A DNA stretch of 64,000 nucleotides from Natrinema zhouii. GTDB taxonomy: Archaea > Halobacteriota > Halobacteria > Halobacteriales > Natrialbaceae. Positions 26,978 to 35,313 of this stretch are shown here, piece by piece. The position numbers and the translations under genes are program-made. The stretch spans positions 3,596,001-3,660,000 of the forward strand of contig NZ_CP059154.1 of NCBI RefSeq assembly GCF_013456555.2, written 5' to 3'. The notes under the pieces are model-generated. The model was not told where the DNA came from. It saw only the letters and a program-made list of their open reading frames with translations, and did no database searches. Position 1 is the first letter of the stretch; every line of letters begins with the position of its first letter.

Positions 26978-27310
26978 ATGCTTATGGTACGCGGTCGTGC
27001 CGGCGGGACGGAACTCACCGGCACCCTGTACGAACGAGGCGAACGAGCCCCCTCGTTCCGCGGCGCACCCGACGAAGACGCCGCGTACGTCTGGGTCTGC
27101 GACGAGTTCTACGAGGTCGACAGCGGGGGGTCGACCCAGCTAGTCGACGGCCGCGAGGTGCATCTCGCCTTCGAGTCACCGATGCCCCGCGGCTTCGATA
27201 CCCGCGAACAGGCGCTCGAGGGTGCCAGAGAACACGTCCGGACGCAGTTCGCCCGAATCGGAATCGACCCCGACGACGTTTCGCTCGAGGTCGAGAAAAA
27301 CGACGGCTAA
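26978..27310 (+). CDS. DUF7113-like conserved haloarchaeal protein
   Basis: A 110-residue soluble protein, MLMVRGRAGGTELTGTLYERGERAPSF and then YVWVCDEFYEVDSGG, with an acidic C-terminus (FARIGIDPDDVSLEVEKNDG). I recognise it as a conserved haloarchaeal family without known function (DUF7113-like). It is a single gene. Starts at 26978 and 26984 are both possible. A T-rich element about 28 bases upstream supports a leaderless transcript. Longer upstream readings in this frame are not protein-like. Confidence 0.7.
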   Translation: MLMVRGRAGGTELTGTLYERGERAPSFRGAPDEDAAYVWVCDEFYEVDSGGSTQLVDGREVHLAFESPMPRGFDTREQALEGAREHVRTQFARIGIDPDDVSLEVEKNDG

Positions 27311-27437
27311 TACTCTGCCTGTGGAGTCCGGGTTCTATCTGCCGCGACGTCTCGAGCGATGAGGTCGGTTCTAGATCGATACCGTCGGTCGTCGTACTGA
27401 GGGCCATAGCTATGCCACTGGCGTGCGTACAAGTACC

Positions 27438-28247
27438 ATGATACAGAGCGTCACCAGTTCGCCGCTCGACGAGATCGAGTTCCTCGCGCGGTCGGACCAC
27501 CGCGTCACCGCGCTCGAGGCACTGGCCGCGCGTCCACAGAGCCGGAGCGACCTCCGGGAGCTGACCGGGGTTTCGCGGTCCACGGTCGGGCGCACGCTCC
27601 GCGAGTTCGAAGACCGACGCTGGATCAGGCGGGAGGGACACCAGTACGAGGCGACACAGCTCGGCGGGTTCGTCGCATCGGGAATGCGGGAACTGATCGA
27701 TCGGCTCGAAACCGAGCAGAAACTCCGCGACGTCTGGCAGTGGCTCCCGATCGAGGCAAGCGGCTTCTCGATCGAGATGGGGGCCGATGCCGTCGTGACG
27801 GTCGCCCGGACCGACGATCCGTACCGCCCGGTGAATCGATTCGTGTCGCTGCTCCGGGAGACGGATCAGTTCCGATTCGTCGGGTTCGACCTGGCCTTGC
27901 TCGAGCCGTGTAAGGACGAACTCGCTCGGCAAATCGTCAACGGGATGGAAACGGAGATCATCGACCCACCGCGCGTCGCCAGACACATCCTCTCGACCTA
28001 CCCGGAGCACTGTTCCGGGCCGCGAGAGAGCGGCAATCTCGCGGTCCGACTCCACGACGAGTTGCCGCCGTACGGAATCGCTCTCTTCGACCATCGAATC
28101 GGGATCAGCGGCCACAGTCCCGACAGCGGGACGGTTCGGGTGTTGATCGATACCGACGCGCCGGAAACGCGCGAGTGGGCAGAATCGACGTACGAGTCCT
28201 ATCGACGCGACTCTCGACCGCTCGTTTCCGAACTGTCCATGGAGTGA
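27438..28247 (+). CDS. helix-turn-helix regulator with FilR1-like domain
   Basis: Residues 8-75 are a winged helix (IEFLARSDHRVTALEALAARPQSRSDLRELTGVSRSTVGRTLREFEDRRWIRREGHQYEAT). The C-terminal ~170 residues match the FilR1/DUF1724 ligand-sensing region found in methanogen FilR1 and many haloarchaeal paralogues, with YRPVNRFVSLLRET and IALFDHRIGISGHSPDSGTVRVLIDTD. It probably senses a small molecule. ATG 27438 is preferred to the in-frame GTG at 27423. No palindrome is evident just upstream. Confidence 0.85.
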   Translation: MIQSVTSSPLDEIEFLARSDHRVTALEALAARPQSRSDLRELTGVSRSTVGRTLREFEDRRWIRREGHQYEATQLGGFVASGMRELIDRLETEQKLRDVWQWLPIEASGFSIEMGADAVVTVARTDDPYRPVNRFVSLLRETDQFRFVGFDLALLEPCKDELARQIVNGMETEIIDPPRVARHILSTYPEHCSGPRESGNLAVRLHDELPPYGIALFDHRIGISGHSPDSGTVRVLIDTDAPETREWAESTYESYRRDSRPLVSELSME

Positions 28248-28353
28248 CCGCCGGGCAGCGTCCGCACCGGAGTCACCGGCTGCACGGAACCCATCGGATG
28301 CCTACACGACCCTCCGCCTCGTAGCATCTCTCGCCGGGAGGCGAAACGAGATT

Positions 28354-28611
28354 ATGACGAACGATCTGCAAACGGAGGACAGGACGATGGCACTCCAAGT
28401 GGCGTGTGAGACGGCGGTTTCGGGCTGCGTCTTCCGCATGCGTACCGAGGAGGACGACAGGGAACGCCTGCTGGAAATCACGCGGGAGCACGTCAAAGAA
28501 CAGCACGGGAAAACGTACACGCTCGAGGAGATCGACGAACAACACGTGAACGAAGTCGAGGTCGAACTCGAGACGGGGGAAATCAATGAGTCTACAGCGG
28601 ACAACGGCTGA
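28354..28611 (+). CDS. DUF1059 family small protein
   Basis: An 85-residue protein with the DUF1059 pattern: MALQVACETAVSGCVFRMRTEEDDRERLLEITREHVKEQHG. It has two cysteines at the start (AC...GCVF), an amphipathic helix with a histidine, and a short tail. DUF1059 proteins are widespread, small and uncharacterised. The coding end overlaps the next gene by 26 bases, so the two are co-transcribed. The internal ATG at 28387 (MALQVAC) would match the usual family start, so the first 11 residues may not be translated. Confidence 0.8.
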   Translation: MTNDLQTEDRTMALQVACETAVSGCVFRMRTEEDDRERLLEITREHVKEQHGKTYTLEEIDEQHVNEVEVELETGEINESTADNG

Positions 28612-29125
28612 GCGACACGGGACCGACTACGAGCCTGGACGGGGGCTGCGGATCGGATCCCTCATGATGGCGCTCGCGGGCGTCGCCTTCGTCGGGTACG
28701 GGGTCGTCTTCCTCGCGAGAACGTTCTTCGGCACCGGATTCGAACTCGGCGTCGCGACACTGAACGGCGTGACGCCGGCGGAGCTCGATGCGATCGATCC
28801 GGCGATCATGCACTACATCAACCACCTTCACGTCGCGACTGCAGCGTTCATCATCGCCACCGGGATCGCCATCGCGGCGCTCGCGTGGTACGGTGTCCGA
28901 AGCGGGCAACTGTGGGCGTGGGCGACGGCGATCGTCGCCGCCGTGATCGGGCTGGCCCTCGCGCTCCCGATGCACTACGCCGATCTCTTCGCTCACGACT
29001 GGGTGACGCACCTCGGCCCGATCTACCTCGCGACGATCGTGTTCGTGATGGGGGCCGCCCTCGCCTACCGGGGAGTTCGGTCCGAACCTCGGCTAGCGGA
29101 AACCGGCGAGAACACTGAGGCCTAG
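28586..29125 (+). CDS. four-helix membrane protein in an operon with DUF1059
   Basis: A 179-residue protein with four membrane helices (GSLMMALAGVAFVGYGVVFLA, LHVATAAFIIATGIAIAALAWYG, LWAWATAIVAAVIGLALALP, LGPIYLATIVFVMGAALAYRG). Histidines at helix boundaries (MHYINHLHVATA, LPMHYADLFAHDW) could bind a metal or haem. Start ATG 28586 overlaps the DUF1059 gene by 26 bases. Function not recognised. A T-tract follows the stop (about 29136-29142). Confidence 0.75.
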   Translation: MSLQRTTAERHGTDYEPGRGLRIGSLMMALAGVAFVGYGVVFLARTFFGTGFELGVATLNGVTPAELDAIDPAIMHYINHLHVATAAFIIATGIAIAALAWYGVRSGQLWAWATAIVAAVIGLALALPMHYADLFAHDWVTHLGPIYLATIVFVMGAALAYRGVRSEPRLAETGENTEA

Positions 29126-29133
29126 TGGCCCGG

Positions 29134-29146
29134 AGCTATTTTTCGA
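29134..29146 (+). terminator. T-tract after the membrane protein gene
   Basis: A run of five T residues about ten bases downstream of the stop at 29125, a typical archaeal termination site by position. Confidence 0.3.
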
Positions 29147-29163
29147 TAGTCTGTCGACCGAAT

Positions 29164-29241
29164 CTCACTGAATACCGATACCAGATCTTTCACTGAGCGC
29201 CGATACCGGACCTCTTCCTGGACGCCAATAGCGGACCCGTA
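29164..29241. repeat. three tandem degenerate 26-base repeats
   Basis: Copies begin at 29164, 29190 and 29216 with exactly 26-base spacing. The shared skeleton is TC(A/C)(C)TG then CCGATACC then GA/CT. The first two copies agree at most positions, the third less. They lie between two converging genes and contain no start codon pattern of interest. Confidence 0.55.
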
Positions 29242-29245
29242 TTAT

Positions 29246-30523
29246 TCAATAGGGCTGTTCGTCCCACCGATGATCGTCGTAGGTCCGATCCTGCGCCGCG
29301 TCGAAGCGCTCCTCGAGCGTCTCGCGGAGCGACGCCTTCTCCGCGTTGCTGATCCGGGCGAGTTCGTCGGCTTTCGCGACGATCGTCGGCGGGCCGTGGG
29401 CGATAGCGACGTCCTGTAGCAACTGCATCGTTAGCCGCTCGCGCGTCTCCGGATCCTTCGTGAACGCGTAGGGTGCTTCGATCCGATACAGGAGGTCGTC
29501 GCGCGGATCGTAGACGACGAAGAAGGTGACCTCGTAGGCCTCGTGCTCGAGGTGCCGCTCGACGCCGAGCGCGTCTCCCTCAGCCGACAGCGGCCGATCG
29601 ACGCCGCCGCGCGACCGGAACCAGTTCGTGTAGGTGAGCGCCGACGTGTCCCGCTCCCAGCGGTCGCCGTCGACGTCGTCGACGTACTCGCCGCGCTCGA
29701 GCAGGCGAGTGAAGAGCGCCGAGTCGTCGCTCCACGGGACGCTGAGATCGACGTCTCGTTTGGCCTTCAGCGTCCGCGTGAGAACCCGCGTTGCGGGATT
29801 CTTGACGAAGCCGACGAGCGGGACGTTCCGGTCGACGAACGTCTCGACCAGCCGGACGTAGTTCTCGAGGACCGTCGTCGGTCGCGGATCGTCGAGCAGG
29901 AAGTCGGCGAGGTCGGGGTGCTGGTCGGCCCAGCGCAGCAGGCCCCGCGGGTACAGCGGGCCGTCGAGGACGAGCAGATCCGAGACCGTTTCGGCGTGGT
30001 CGCGAGCGTGGGTGCTCTCGGCGAGGTATAACGCCAGCGCGTGGACGACGCCCTCGGCGAAGCGGGGCAGCGGCGGGATCTTGACCGCGCGACTTCGGCT
30101 GTACCCTTCGTCGAATTTTCCCCAGGTCTCGTCGACGGTCATCGTCTCGTCGTTGGAGTGAACCGTCATCACGGTCGTTCGCGACCGGTGGAGGTCGAGA
30201 TCGCTCGGAGTCGCGCTCATCGCCGCCTGCGCGATGTCGATGACGAGCCCGTTTTTGAACGTCGTCGGGTTGATCGTCCCCGCGTCGAGGCCGTGTTCGG
30301 TCGGGAACGCGGGGTCGTCCAGCGCGACCGCCTCGCAGTCGACCAGCCGTCGCGCCTGCTCGTCGACCGGCTCGAGGACCGTCCGTCCGTCGTGAACCAG
30401 CGGGTCGAGGAACTCCGCCCAGACCGTCTCGGCGAAGGCGCGGCGGTCGCGCTCGTCGGTCCCGTGATCGATCCGCCCTGCGAGCCGCGCGATGCCGTCG
30501 AAGTGGACCGGATCGAGCGTCAT
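29246..30523 (-). CDS. nurA: NurA-domain DNA repair nuclease
   Basis: A 425-residue protein: an N-terminal helical region, then NGLVIDIAQAAMSATPSDLDLHRSRTTVMTVHSND, where the acidic residues typical of NurA metal-binding active sites occur. The C-terminus has TYTNWFRSRGG and LYRIEAPYAFTKDPETRERLTMQLLQDVAIAHGPP, the conserved end of haloarchaeal NurA proteins. NurA is a 5'-to-3' nuclease that works with HerA in double-strand break processing. A HerA-like ATPase gene lies at 22919-24817, same strand. Start ATG 30523 is chosen because the upstream frame antisense to the next gene is not NurA-like. Confidence 0.8.
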   Translation of the reverse strand: MTLDPVHFDGIARLAGRIDHGTDERDRRAFAETVWAEFLDPLVHDGRTVLEPVDEQARRLVDCEAVALDDPAFPTEHGLDAGTINPTTFKNGLVIDIAQAAMSATPSDLDLHRSRTTVMTVHSNDETMTVDETWGKFDEGYSRSRAVKIPPLPRFAEGVVHALALYLAESTHARDHAETVSDLLVLDGPLYPRGLLRWADQHPDLADFLLDDPRPTTVLENYVRLVETFVDRNVPLVGFVKNPATRVLTRTLKAKRDVDLSVPWSDDSALFTRLLERGEYVDDVDGDRWERDTSALTYTNWFRSRGGVDRPLSAEGDALGVERHLEHEAYEVTFFVVYDPRDDLLYRIEAPYAFTKDPETRERLTMQLLQDVAIAHGPPTIVAKADELARISNAEKASLRETLEERFDAAQDRTYDDHRWDEQPY

Positions 30524-30649
30524 GACAGGTGGCTCCCACCCGACCCGCAAAAAGCCAGTGGTCGCCACTCGAGCGAACCACAACTCGCGTGCGAGTAAAT
30601 TACTATCAGAAAACGTATGTATGGGCGCTTCGAGGCGACGGGTAACTCG

Positions 30650-30928
30650 ATGTCCCAGCGAGAACCGGCTGCCATCACCCGCGACGACCGTGCGATTAAC
30701 TGGCGAGGAACCGATTCCGGGGTCACCCTCTTCGAAGCGGGGAACGCGGACGCCTGGATTCACGTCGAATTCGAGGCAGGCATCCCGCCGGAACACCGCC
30801 TGTTCATGGTGTGTGACGAGTGCGGTGCCGTGTTCGCACAGCGAGTGAAACCTGGGAAAGGGACTACCTGTGGCGACTGCGGTATGACGTTCGAACACGA
30901 CAGGGACGCGACTCGGTCATCGTACTGA
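30650..30928 (+). CDS. zinc-ribbon protein
   Basis: The product contains HRLFMVCDECGAVFAQRV...GKGTTCGDCGMTFEHDRD: a CxxC...CxxC zinc ribbon at the C-terminus, preceded by a beta-rich segment (GVTLFEAGNADAWIHVEFEAG). From ATG 30650 it has 92 residues. ATGs at 30617 and 30621 are alternatives, and an AT-rich element at about 30595 would place the transcript start near 30622, so the longer form is possible. It is divergent from nurA. Role unknown. Confidence 0.7.
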   Translation: MSQREPAAITRDDRAINWRGTDSGVTLFEAGNADAWIHVEFEAGIPPEHRLFMVCDECGAVFAQRVKPGKGTTCGDCGMTFEHDRDATRSSY

Positions 30929-31068
30929 CGGCGGTCGGCGACCGCTTTCTGTTTTCGGTCTTCGACCGACGGCGGTGAGTGTGACGGCAACGAGAACAGA
31001 CGTTTCAGTTAACAACAAACTTATGCCGGTCGATACGAGACCCGAGAGCGAACGGTCAGGAGTAGACG

Positions 31069-32628
31069 ATGCCTCAGGCCACCTCTACGAACGTGCGAGA
31101 TCGGGTGACGGATACGCTGGATCGGGTCGCGGGAGCGATCGAACGGCGATTCGAGATCGATCTCCGAGCGCTGGCCGCGTTCCGTATCGCGGTCGGGACG
31201 TTGCTGATCGTCGATCTGCTGTTGCGCTCGCGGAGCCTCACGGCCTTTTATACTGACGACGGCGTCCTCCCTCGCGAGGCGCTGTTCTCCGATTACTCGG
31301 CGGTCTACTCCCTTCATGCAATCTCCGGTGAGGCGTGGGCACAGATTCTCCTGTTTTTCGTCGCGGGCGCGTTCGCGCTCGCCGTGCTCGTCGGCTACCG
31401 GACCAGGCTCGCGACGATCGTTTCGTGGCTCCTGTTGGTCTCGCTGCACGTCCGGAATCCGATGATCCTCAACGGCGGCGACATCATGTTGCGAATGCTC
31501 CTCCTCTGGGGAATCTTCCTCCCGCTCGGAGAACGGTGGTCGATCGACGCTCGCCGGATCGAACGAGACCGGGCGGCGGTCTCTTCCGTCGGGACGATGG
31601 CCGTTCTCACGCAGGTGTTGCTCATGTACGTGACCAACGCCATCCACAAGAGCAGAAGCGACGCGTGGATGTCGGGAAACGCGGTCGTCGAAATCTTTCA
31701 GGCCGATCAGTTCACGATCCTGCTCGGCAACGCCATCGCGGATCAGGTGCCGCTGTTGCGCGCGTTCACCCACCTCTGGATGGTACTCATTCTGCTTTCG
31801 CCCTTGCTTATCGTACTGGTCGGATACCGGCGAGCGGCGTTCGCGTCGCTCTTCGTCGGTATGCACCTCGGTATGTTCGTCACGATTCAGGTCGGTCTCT
31901 TCCCCCTGATCTCCGTCGCTGGGCTCCTCCTGTTCTATCCGTCCGCCGTCTGGGACGACCTGACCGCGCTCGCGACTCGAGTCGGGATCACACCGCGACT
32001 CCACGGCGGCCTGATCCGGCTCCAGCGAGATTTCCCGCAGTTCTCGCTCCCACTGCTCCGGTCGGTCCGGGAGGCCGTACCCTCGCCCTCACCCGCGGCG
32101 ATCACGTCTCGCGGTCGGGTCCTGTTCTCGACGGTCGTGCCGTGGCTCTTCCTCGTCCTCGTCGTCCTCGCCAACGCGCAGGCGGTCGACTACACCGAGG
32201 TCCCGGACCCCGCCGAACAGGTCCTCGAGACGACCCACGCCGAGCAGAGCTGGCGGATGTTCGCCCCGAACCCGATCTCCAACGCCCGGTGGCTCGTCGT
32301 GCCGGGCGAACTCGAGGACGGGACGGAAGCCGACGCCCTCTACGGATCGGCCGTCGACTGGGACAGACCGCCTTCGGTCGACGAGACCTACGAGACCTCG
32401 CGGTGGCGCAAATATATCGCGACGATGCGCTACACCGACAACGAGAACCACCGCTCGTACTTCGCCAACCACCTGTGCGGGCGCTGGAACGCCACTCACG
32501 AGACCGGCGTCGACCGGCTGACCATCTACGGAATGACCGATCGAGCCGGCCCGTCCGAAGAACCGGACATTGCCAGGTACGAACTGCTCGAGTACGACTG
32601 TTCGGGGGAGTTCATCCAGCACGACTGA
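31069..32628 (+). CDS. HTTM domain membrane protein (vitamin-K-carboxylase-like)
   Basis: A 519-residue multi-pass protein. About ten helices span residues 30-390, beginning LRALAAFRIAVGTLLIVDLLL, with the HTTM hallmark segments FYTDDGVLPREALF, NGGDIMLRMLLLWGIFLPLGERWSID and VLLMYVTNAIHKSRSDAWMSGNAV. The soluble C-terminus (SWRMFAPNPISNARWLVVPGEL) is typical of haloarchaeal HTTM proteins. HTTM is related to the membrane region of gamma-glutamyl carboxylase, but the activity of the archaeal members is unknown. It stands alone, 119 bases before gpmI. Confidence 0.88.
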   Translation: MPQATSTNVRDRVTDTLDRVAGAIERRFEIDLRALAAFRIAVGTLLIVDLLLRSRSLTAFYTDDGVLPREALFSDYSAVYSLHAISGEAWAQILLFFVAGAFALAVLVGYRTRLATIVSWLLLVSLHVRNPMILNGGDIMLRMLLLWGIFLPLGERWSIDARRIERDRAAVSSVGTMAVLTQVLLMYVTNAIHKSRSDAWMSGNAVVEIFQADQFTILLGNAIADQVPLLRAFTHLWMVLILLSPLLIVLVGYRRAAFASLFVGMHLGMFVTIQVGLFPLISVAGLLLFYPSAVWDDLTALATRVGITPRLHGGLIRLQRDFPQFSLPLLRSVREAVPSPSPAAITSRGRVLFSTVVPWLFLVLVVLANAQAVDYTEVPDPAEQVLETTHAEQSWRMFAPNPISNARWLVVPGELEDGTEADALYGSAVDWDRPPSVDETYETSRWRKYIATMRYTDNENHRSYFANHLCGRWNATHETGVDRLTIYGMTDRAGPSEEPDIARYELLEYDCSGEFIQHD

Positions 32629-32747
32629 CGCCGTTCGACGAGTCCGCGAGCTGAACTCGCGCGGACCGAGTGCGGTACGAGACGCAACCGAACCCCGTTT
32701 CGGTAGACAACGACAGCTAGTTAGGCCGCGCTGGAATCCGAACAGAT

Positions 32748-34370
32748 ATGGAAGCTGCGCTGATCGTCCTCGACGGCTGGGGGCTCGGTAACGGCGGCAG
32801 AGACGCGGTCGCCGCGGCCGAAACGCCGGTCTTCGATCGACTGTCGGAATCGGGCGCGTACGGACGGCTCGAGGTCGCGGGCCGGCGCGTCGGCCTGCCG
32901 GACGGACAGATGGGCAACAGCGAGGTCGGCCACCTCAACATCGGTGCGGGGCGAGTCGTCTATCAGGAGTACACCCGAATTTCGGATTCGATCGCCGACG
33001 GCTCCTTTCGGGAGAACGACGCGATCAATACGGCGTTCGACCAGGCGAAGGAAAACGACGGGCGCGTCCACTTCGTCGGGCTCGTCAGCGACGGCGGCGT
33101 TCACTCCGATCACGAACACCTCCACGCGCTGATCGAGCTGGCGGCCGACCGCGACGTCGGGGCCGTCACCCACGCTATCACCGACGGGCGGGACACCTCG
33201 CCGACCGGCGGTCGCGAGTATCTCGAGACGCTCGAGGACGTCGTTGCGGAACACGGCACCGGTGACGTCGCGACGGTCTCGGGTCGGTACTACGCAATGG
33301 ACCGCGACCAGAACTGGGAGCGGACGAAGCGTGCCTACGACGCCATCGTGTCTCGCGAGGCCGAGTGGACCGCCGAATCGGCCGTCGATGCCGTCGAGGA
33401 ATCGTACGACCGCGGCGAGACCGACGAGTTCGTCGAGCCCACACTGGTAGAGGGGCAGCCGGCGCTCGAGGACGGCGACAGCGAGACGCCTTTGGCGTCT
33501 CGAGCAGCCGGAGTCGAAGACTCCGGCGACAGCGCTGAGCAGAGCTCAGCTGGCAGCCATCTTGCGCTGCAAGATGGCGATTCGGTCGTCTGGTTCAACT
33601 TCCGCTCCGATCGGGCGCGGCAATTGACTCGGATGCTGGCGGACATTCGGCCCGAAGACTGGGCCGACGAACTCGAGACGAACCCGCCGGACGCGGAAGT
33701 CGTCATGCTGACCCAGTACGACGAGACGTTCGACCTCCCCGTGGCCTACCCGCCGAATCAGCCCGAGCAGGTGCTGGGCGAGGTGCTGGCCGACGCGGGC
33801 CGAACCCAGCTCCGGATCGCCGAATCCGAGAAGTACGCCCACGTCACCTACTTCCTCAACGGGGGCCGCGAGGTCGAGTTCGACGGCGAAATCCGGAAGA
33901 TCGTCGAGAGTCCCGACGTGCCGACCTACGACCTGCAGCCGGAGATGAGCGCGCCCGAAGTGACGGACACCGCCGCTGAGACTATCGAGTCGGACGATCC
34001 CGACGTGCTCGTCCTTAACTACGCCAACCCGGACATGGTCGGCCACACAGGTGACTACGAGGCCGCGATCGAGGCCGTCGAAGCCGTCGACACGCAACTG
34101 AGTCGGCTGGTGGAGACGCTCGAGGAGAGCGGCGCACATGTCCTTATCACCGCCGATCACGGCAACGCCGACGATATGGGGACCGAGGAAGATCCCCACA
34201 CCGCCCACACGTATAACGAGGTTCCGCTCGTTTACGTCGCTCCTGACGGCACTGCAGGGGGGCGGACAGTCCGCGAGGGTGGCACCCTCGCCGACATCGC
34301 GCCGACGATGCTCGAGGTAATCGACCTCGACCAGCCCCCCGAGATGACCGGCGAGTCGCTGCTCGAATGA
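32748..34370 (+). CDS. gpmI: 2,3-bisphosphoglycerate-independent phosphoglycerate mutase with an in-frame hairpin insertion
   Basis: The enzyme interconverts 3- and 2-phosphoglycerate in glycolysis. It has the metal-binding start MEAALIVLDGWGLG, the phosphoserine loop MGNSEVGHLNIGAG (Ser58), TDGRDTSPTGG, NFRSDRARQL, NYANPDMVGHTG and the C-terminal ITADHGNADDM. Residues about 245-278 do not belong to the family. ALEDGDS is followed by 27 unrelated residues and then a near repeat, ALQDGDS, before VVWFNFRSD continues normally. That 102-base insertion is a tandem of four hairpins with unusual codon choice (see the repeat entry). The gene remains in frame, and the enzyme core is complete. Confidence 0.95.
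   Translation: MEAALIVLDGWGLGNGGRDAVAAAETPVFDRLSESGAYGRLEVAGRRVGLPDGQMGNSEVGHLNIGAGRVVYQEYTRISDSIADGSFRENDAINTAFDQAKENDGRVHFVGLVSDGGVHSDHEHLHALIELAADRDVGAVTHAITDGRDTSPTGGREYLETLEDVVAEHGTGDVATVSGRYYAMDRDQNWERTKRAYDAIVSREAEWTAESAVDAVEESYDRGETDEFVEPTLVEGQPALEDGDSETPLASRAAGVEDSGDSAEQSSAGSHLALQDGDSVVWFNFRSDRARQLTRMLADIRPEDWADELETNPPDAEVVMLTQYDETFDLPVAYPPNQPEQVLGEVLADAGRTQLRIAESEKYAHVTYFLNGGREVEFDGEIRKIVESPDVPTYDLQPEMSAPEVTDTAAETIESDDPDVLVLNYANPDMVGHTGDYEAAIEAVEAVDTQLSRLVETLEESGAHVLITADHGNADDMGTEEDPHTAHTYNEVPLVYVAPDGTAGGRTVREGGTLADIAPTMLEVIDLDQPPEMTGESLLE
33482..33578 (+). repeat. tandem hairpin array inserted in gpmI
   Basis: Four inverted repeats in a row, each with a three-base loop: arms CGAGACGCC (33482-33490 with 33494-33502), GCCGGAGTC (33507-33515 with 33519-33527), GCTGAGC (33534-33540 with 33544-33550) and GCCATCTTGC (33556-33565 with 33569-33578). 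Loops are TTT, GAA, AGA and GCT. All arms are perfect. The spacing is about 25 bases. The insertion is 102 bases long, so the frame is kept, and it is bounded by an imperfect 21-base duplication (33462-33482 and 33564-33584) encoding ALEDGDS and ALQDGDS. Confidence 0.85.
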
Positions 34371-34371
34371 G

Positions 34372-34476
34372 CGGAGGTTCGGGATCGAGCGAGGTGAGGA
34401 GGCGGTGAAACACGCCAGCGGGCTGGGACTCTGGATCGTCTCCCGGACGATCACGGCGATGGGCGGCGGTGTCGCA
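34372..34476 (+). pseudogene. histidine-kinase ATPase remnant
   Basis: Immediately after the gpmI stop, one frame reads RRFGIERGEEAVKHASGLGLWIV and then AMGGGVA, which is the G1/G2 end of a haloarchaeal histidine kinase HATPase domain (the usual form is GEE.PLEHGSGLGLWLV...GG). Nothing of the kinase upstream or downstream is left, and the following residues are not protein-like. I read this as the scar of a lost two-component sensor gene. Confidence 0.6.
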
Positions 34477-34615
34477 AGATCGGTCCGCCTGACTCGGTCG
34501 TGGTCGTCGTGGACGGTCAGTCTCAGTACCGGACCGGTCGGGTCTCGAGAGATATATACCGCACATACGAAGGTTCAACGTCCAGAGAGGAGTTGGTCCG
34601 TCCGAACCGATTCAG

Positions 34616-35032
34616 ATGTCCCAGATCACTTCCACTGACGCGGACGAATCAGTTGTCGACGCGTACGTTCTCGGCGTTCGTATCGTCGAGTCCGAGAGAG
34701 CCGACGACGGGTCGCAGTACCGATTCGAGGCCCCGGAACACACCGAAATCTCGTTCGGCGACCTCAAGGACGCTCGCCTCTACGCGGATGTCTACTTCGA
34801 CGTCAACGGCTTCGTCGAGGAGGGCACCGGTGAGCGCGGCGTCCCGCCGGAAGTCGTCCAGGCCGGCAAGGACACTCTCGCCGCATACCTCGTCACGTTT
34901 CCCTGGGCGGACGTCAACTGGGTCGCCTCGTTTTACGGTGCCACGCCGACCGAGATCGAGCGCTACCTCTCGTGGGTTCGCGAGCGTGCCGCCGAGATCC
35001 GATCCGAGGCGGCCGAACGAGGCCTCGAGTAG
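34616..35032 (+). CDS. conserved haloarchaeal protein of unknown function
   Basis: A 138-residue acidic cytoplasmic protein: DAYVLGVRIVESERADDGSQYRFEAPEH, then LYADVYFDVNGFVEEGTGERGVPPEVV, and a helical C-terminus (TLAAYLVTFPWADVNWVASFYGATPTEIERYLSWVRERAAEIR) that could hold a helix-turn-helix (WVASFYGATPTEIERYL). I do not recognise a named family. A TATA-like GATATATACC lies at about 34550-34559, leaving a leader of some 35-40 bases. Alone between gpmI and the phoX region. Confidence 0.65.
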   Translation: MSQITSTDADESVVDAYVLGVRIVESERADDGSQYRFEAPEHTEISFGDLKDARLYADVYFDVNGFVEEGTGERGVPPEVVQAGKDTLAAYLVTFPWADVNWVASFYGATPTEIERYLSWVRERAAEIRSEAAERGLE

Positions 35033-35179
35033 ATCCGCGACGGCCCGCAGTCACGAACGGCTCTTTTCAGCTCCGCCGTCGGCCTCGATCTGTTCGATCG
35101 GTGAACTGATCGGGTGTTGAAGCGATCCACCATCAGTTCGGACGAGTTCCGGAATCTCCGTCCGAGCGGCGCTCCTGTT

Positions 35180-35313
35180 TACATATATATCGGACAATAG
35201 TCGTAAGAGCACTCAATCGCCTATATGATCGGCAGTATAGTACTGAAACCTATACTATTATACGTGCATATATTATAAAATCTCATTAATTAATCGGGGG
35301 TTGCTCCGCCTGC
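35180..35313 (+). promoter_or_regulatory. AT-rich promoter region of the phosphatase gene
   Basis: A markedly AT-rich block. It contains ATTAATTAA centred near 35289, which is 25-27 bases before ATG 35314 and so predicts a leaderless transcript. Upstream is an inverted repeat with seven-base arms AGTATAG (35234-35240) and CTATACT (35250-35256) and a nine-base spacer. The repeat lies upstream of the TATA box, where an activator would bind. Confidence 0.55.
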
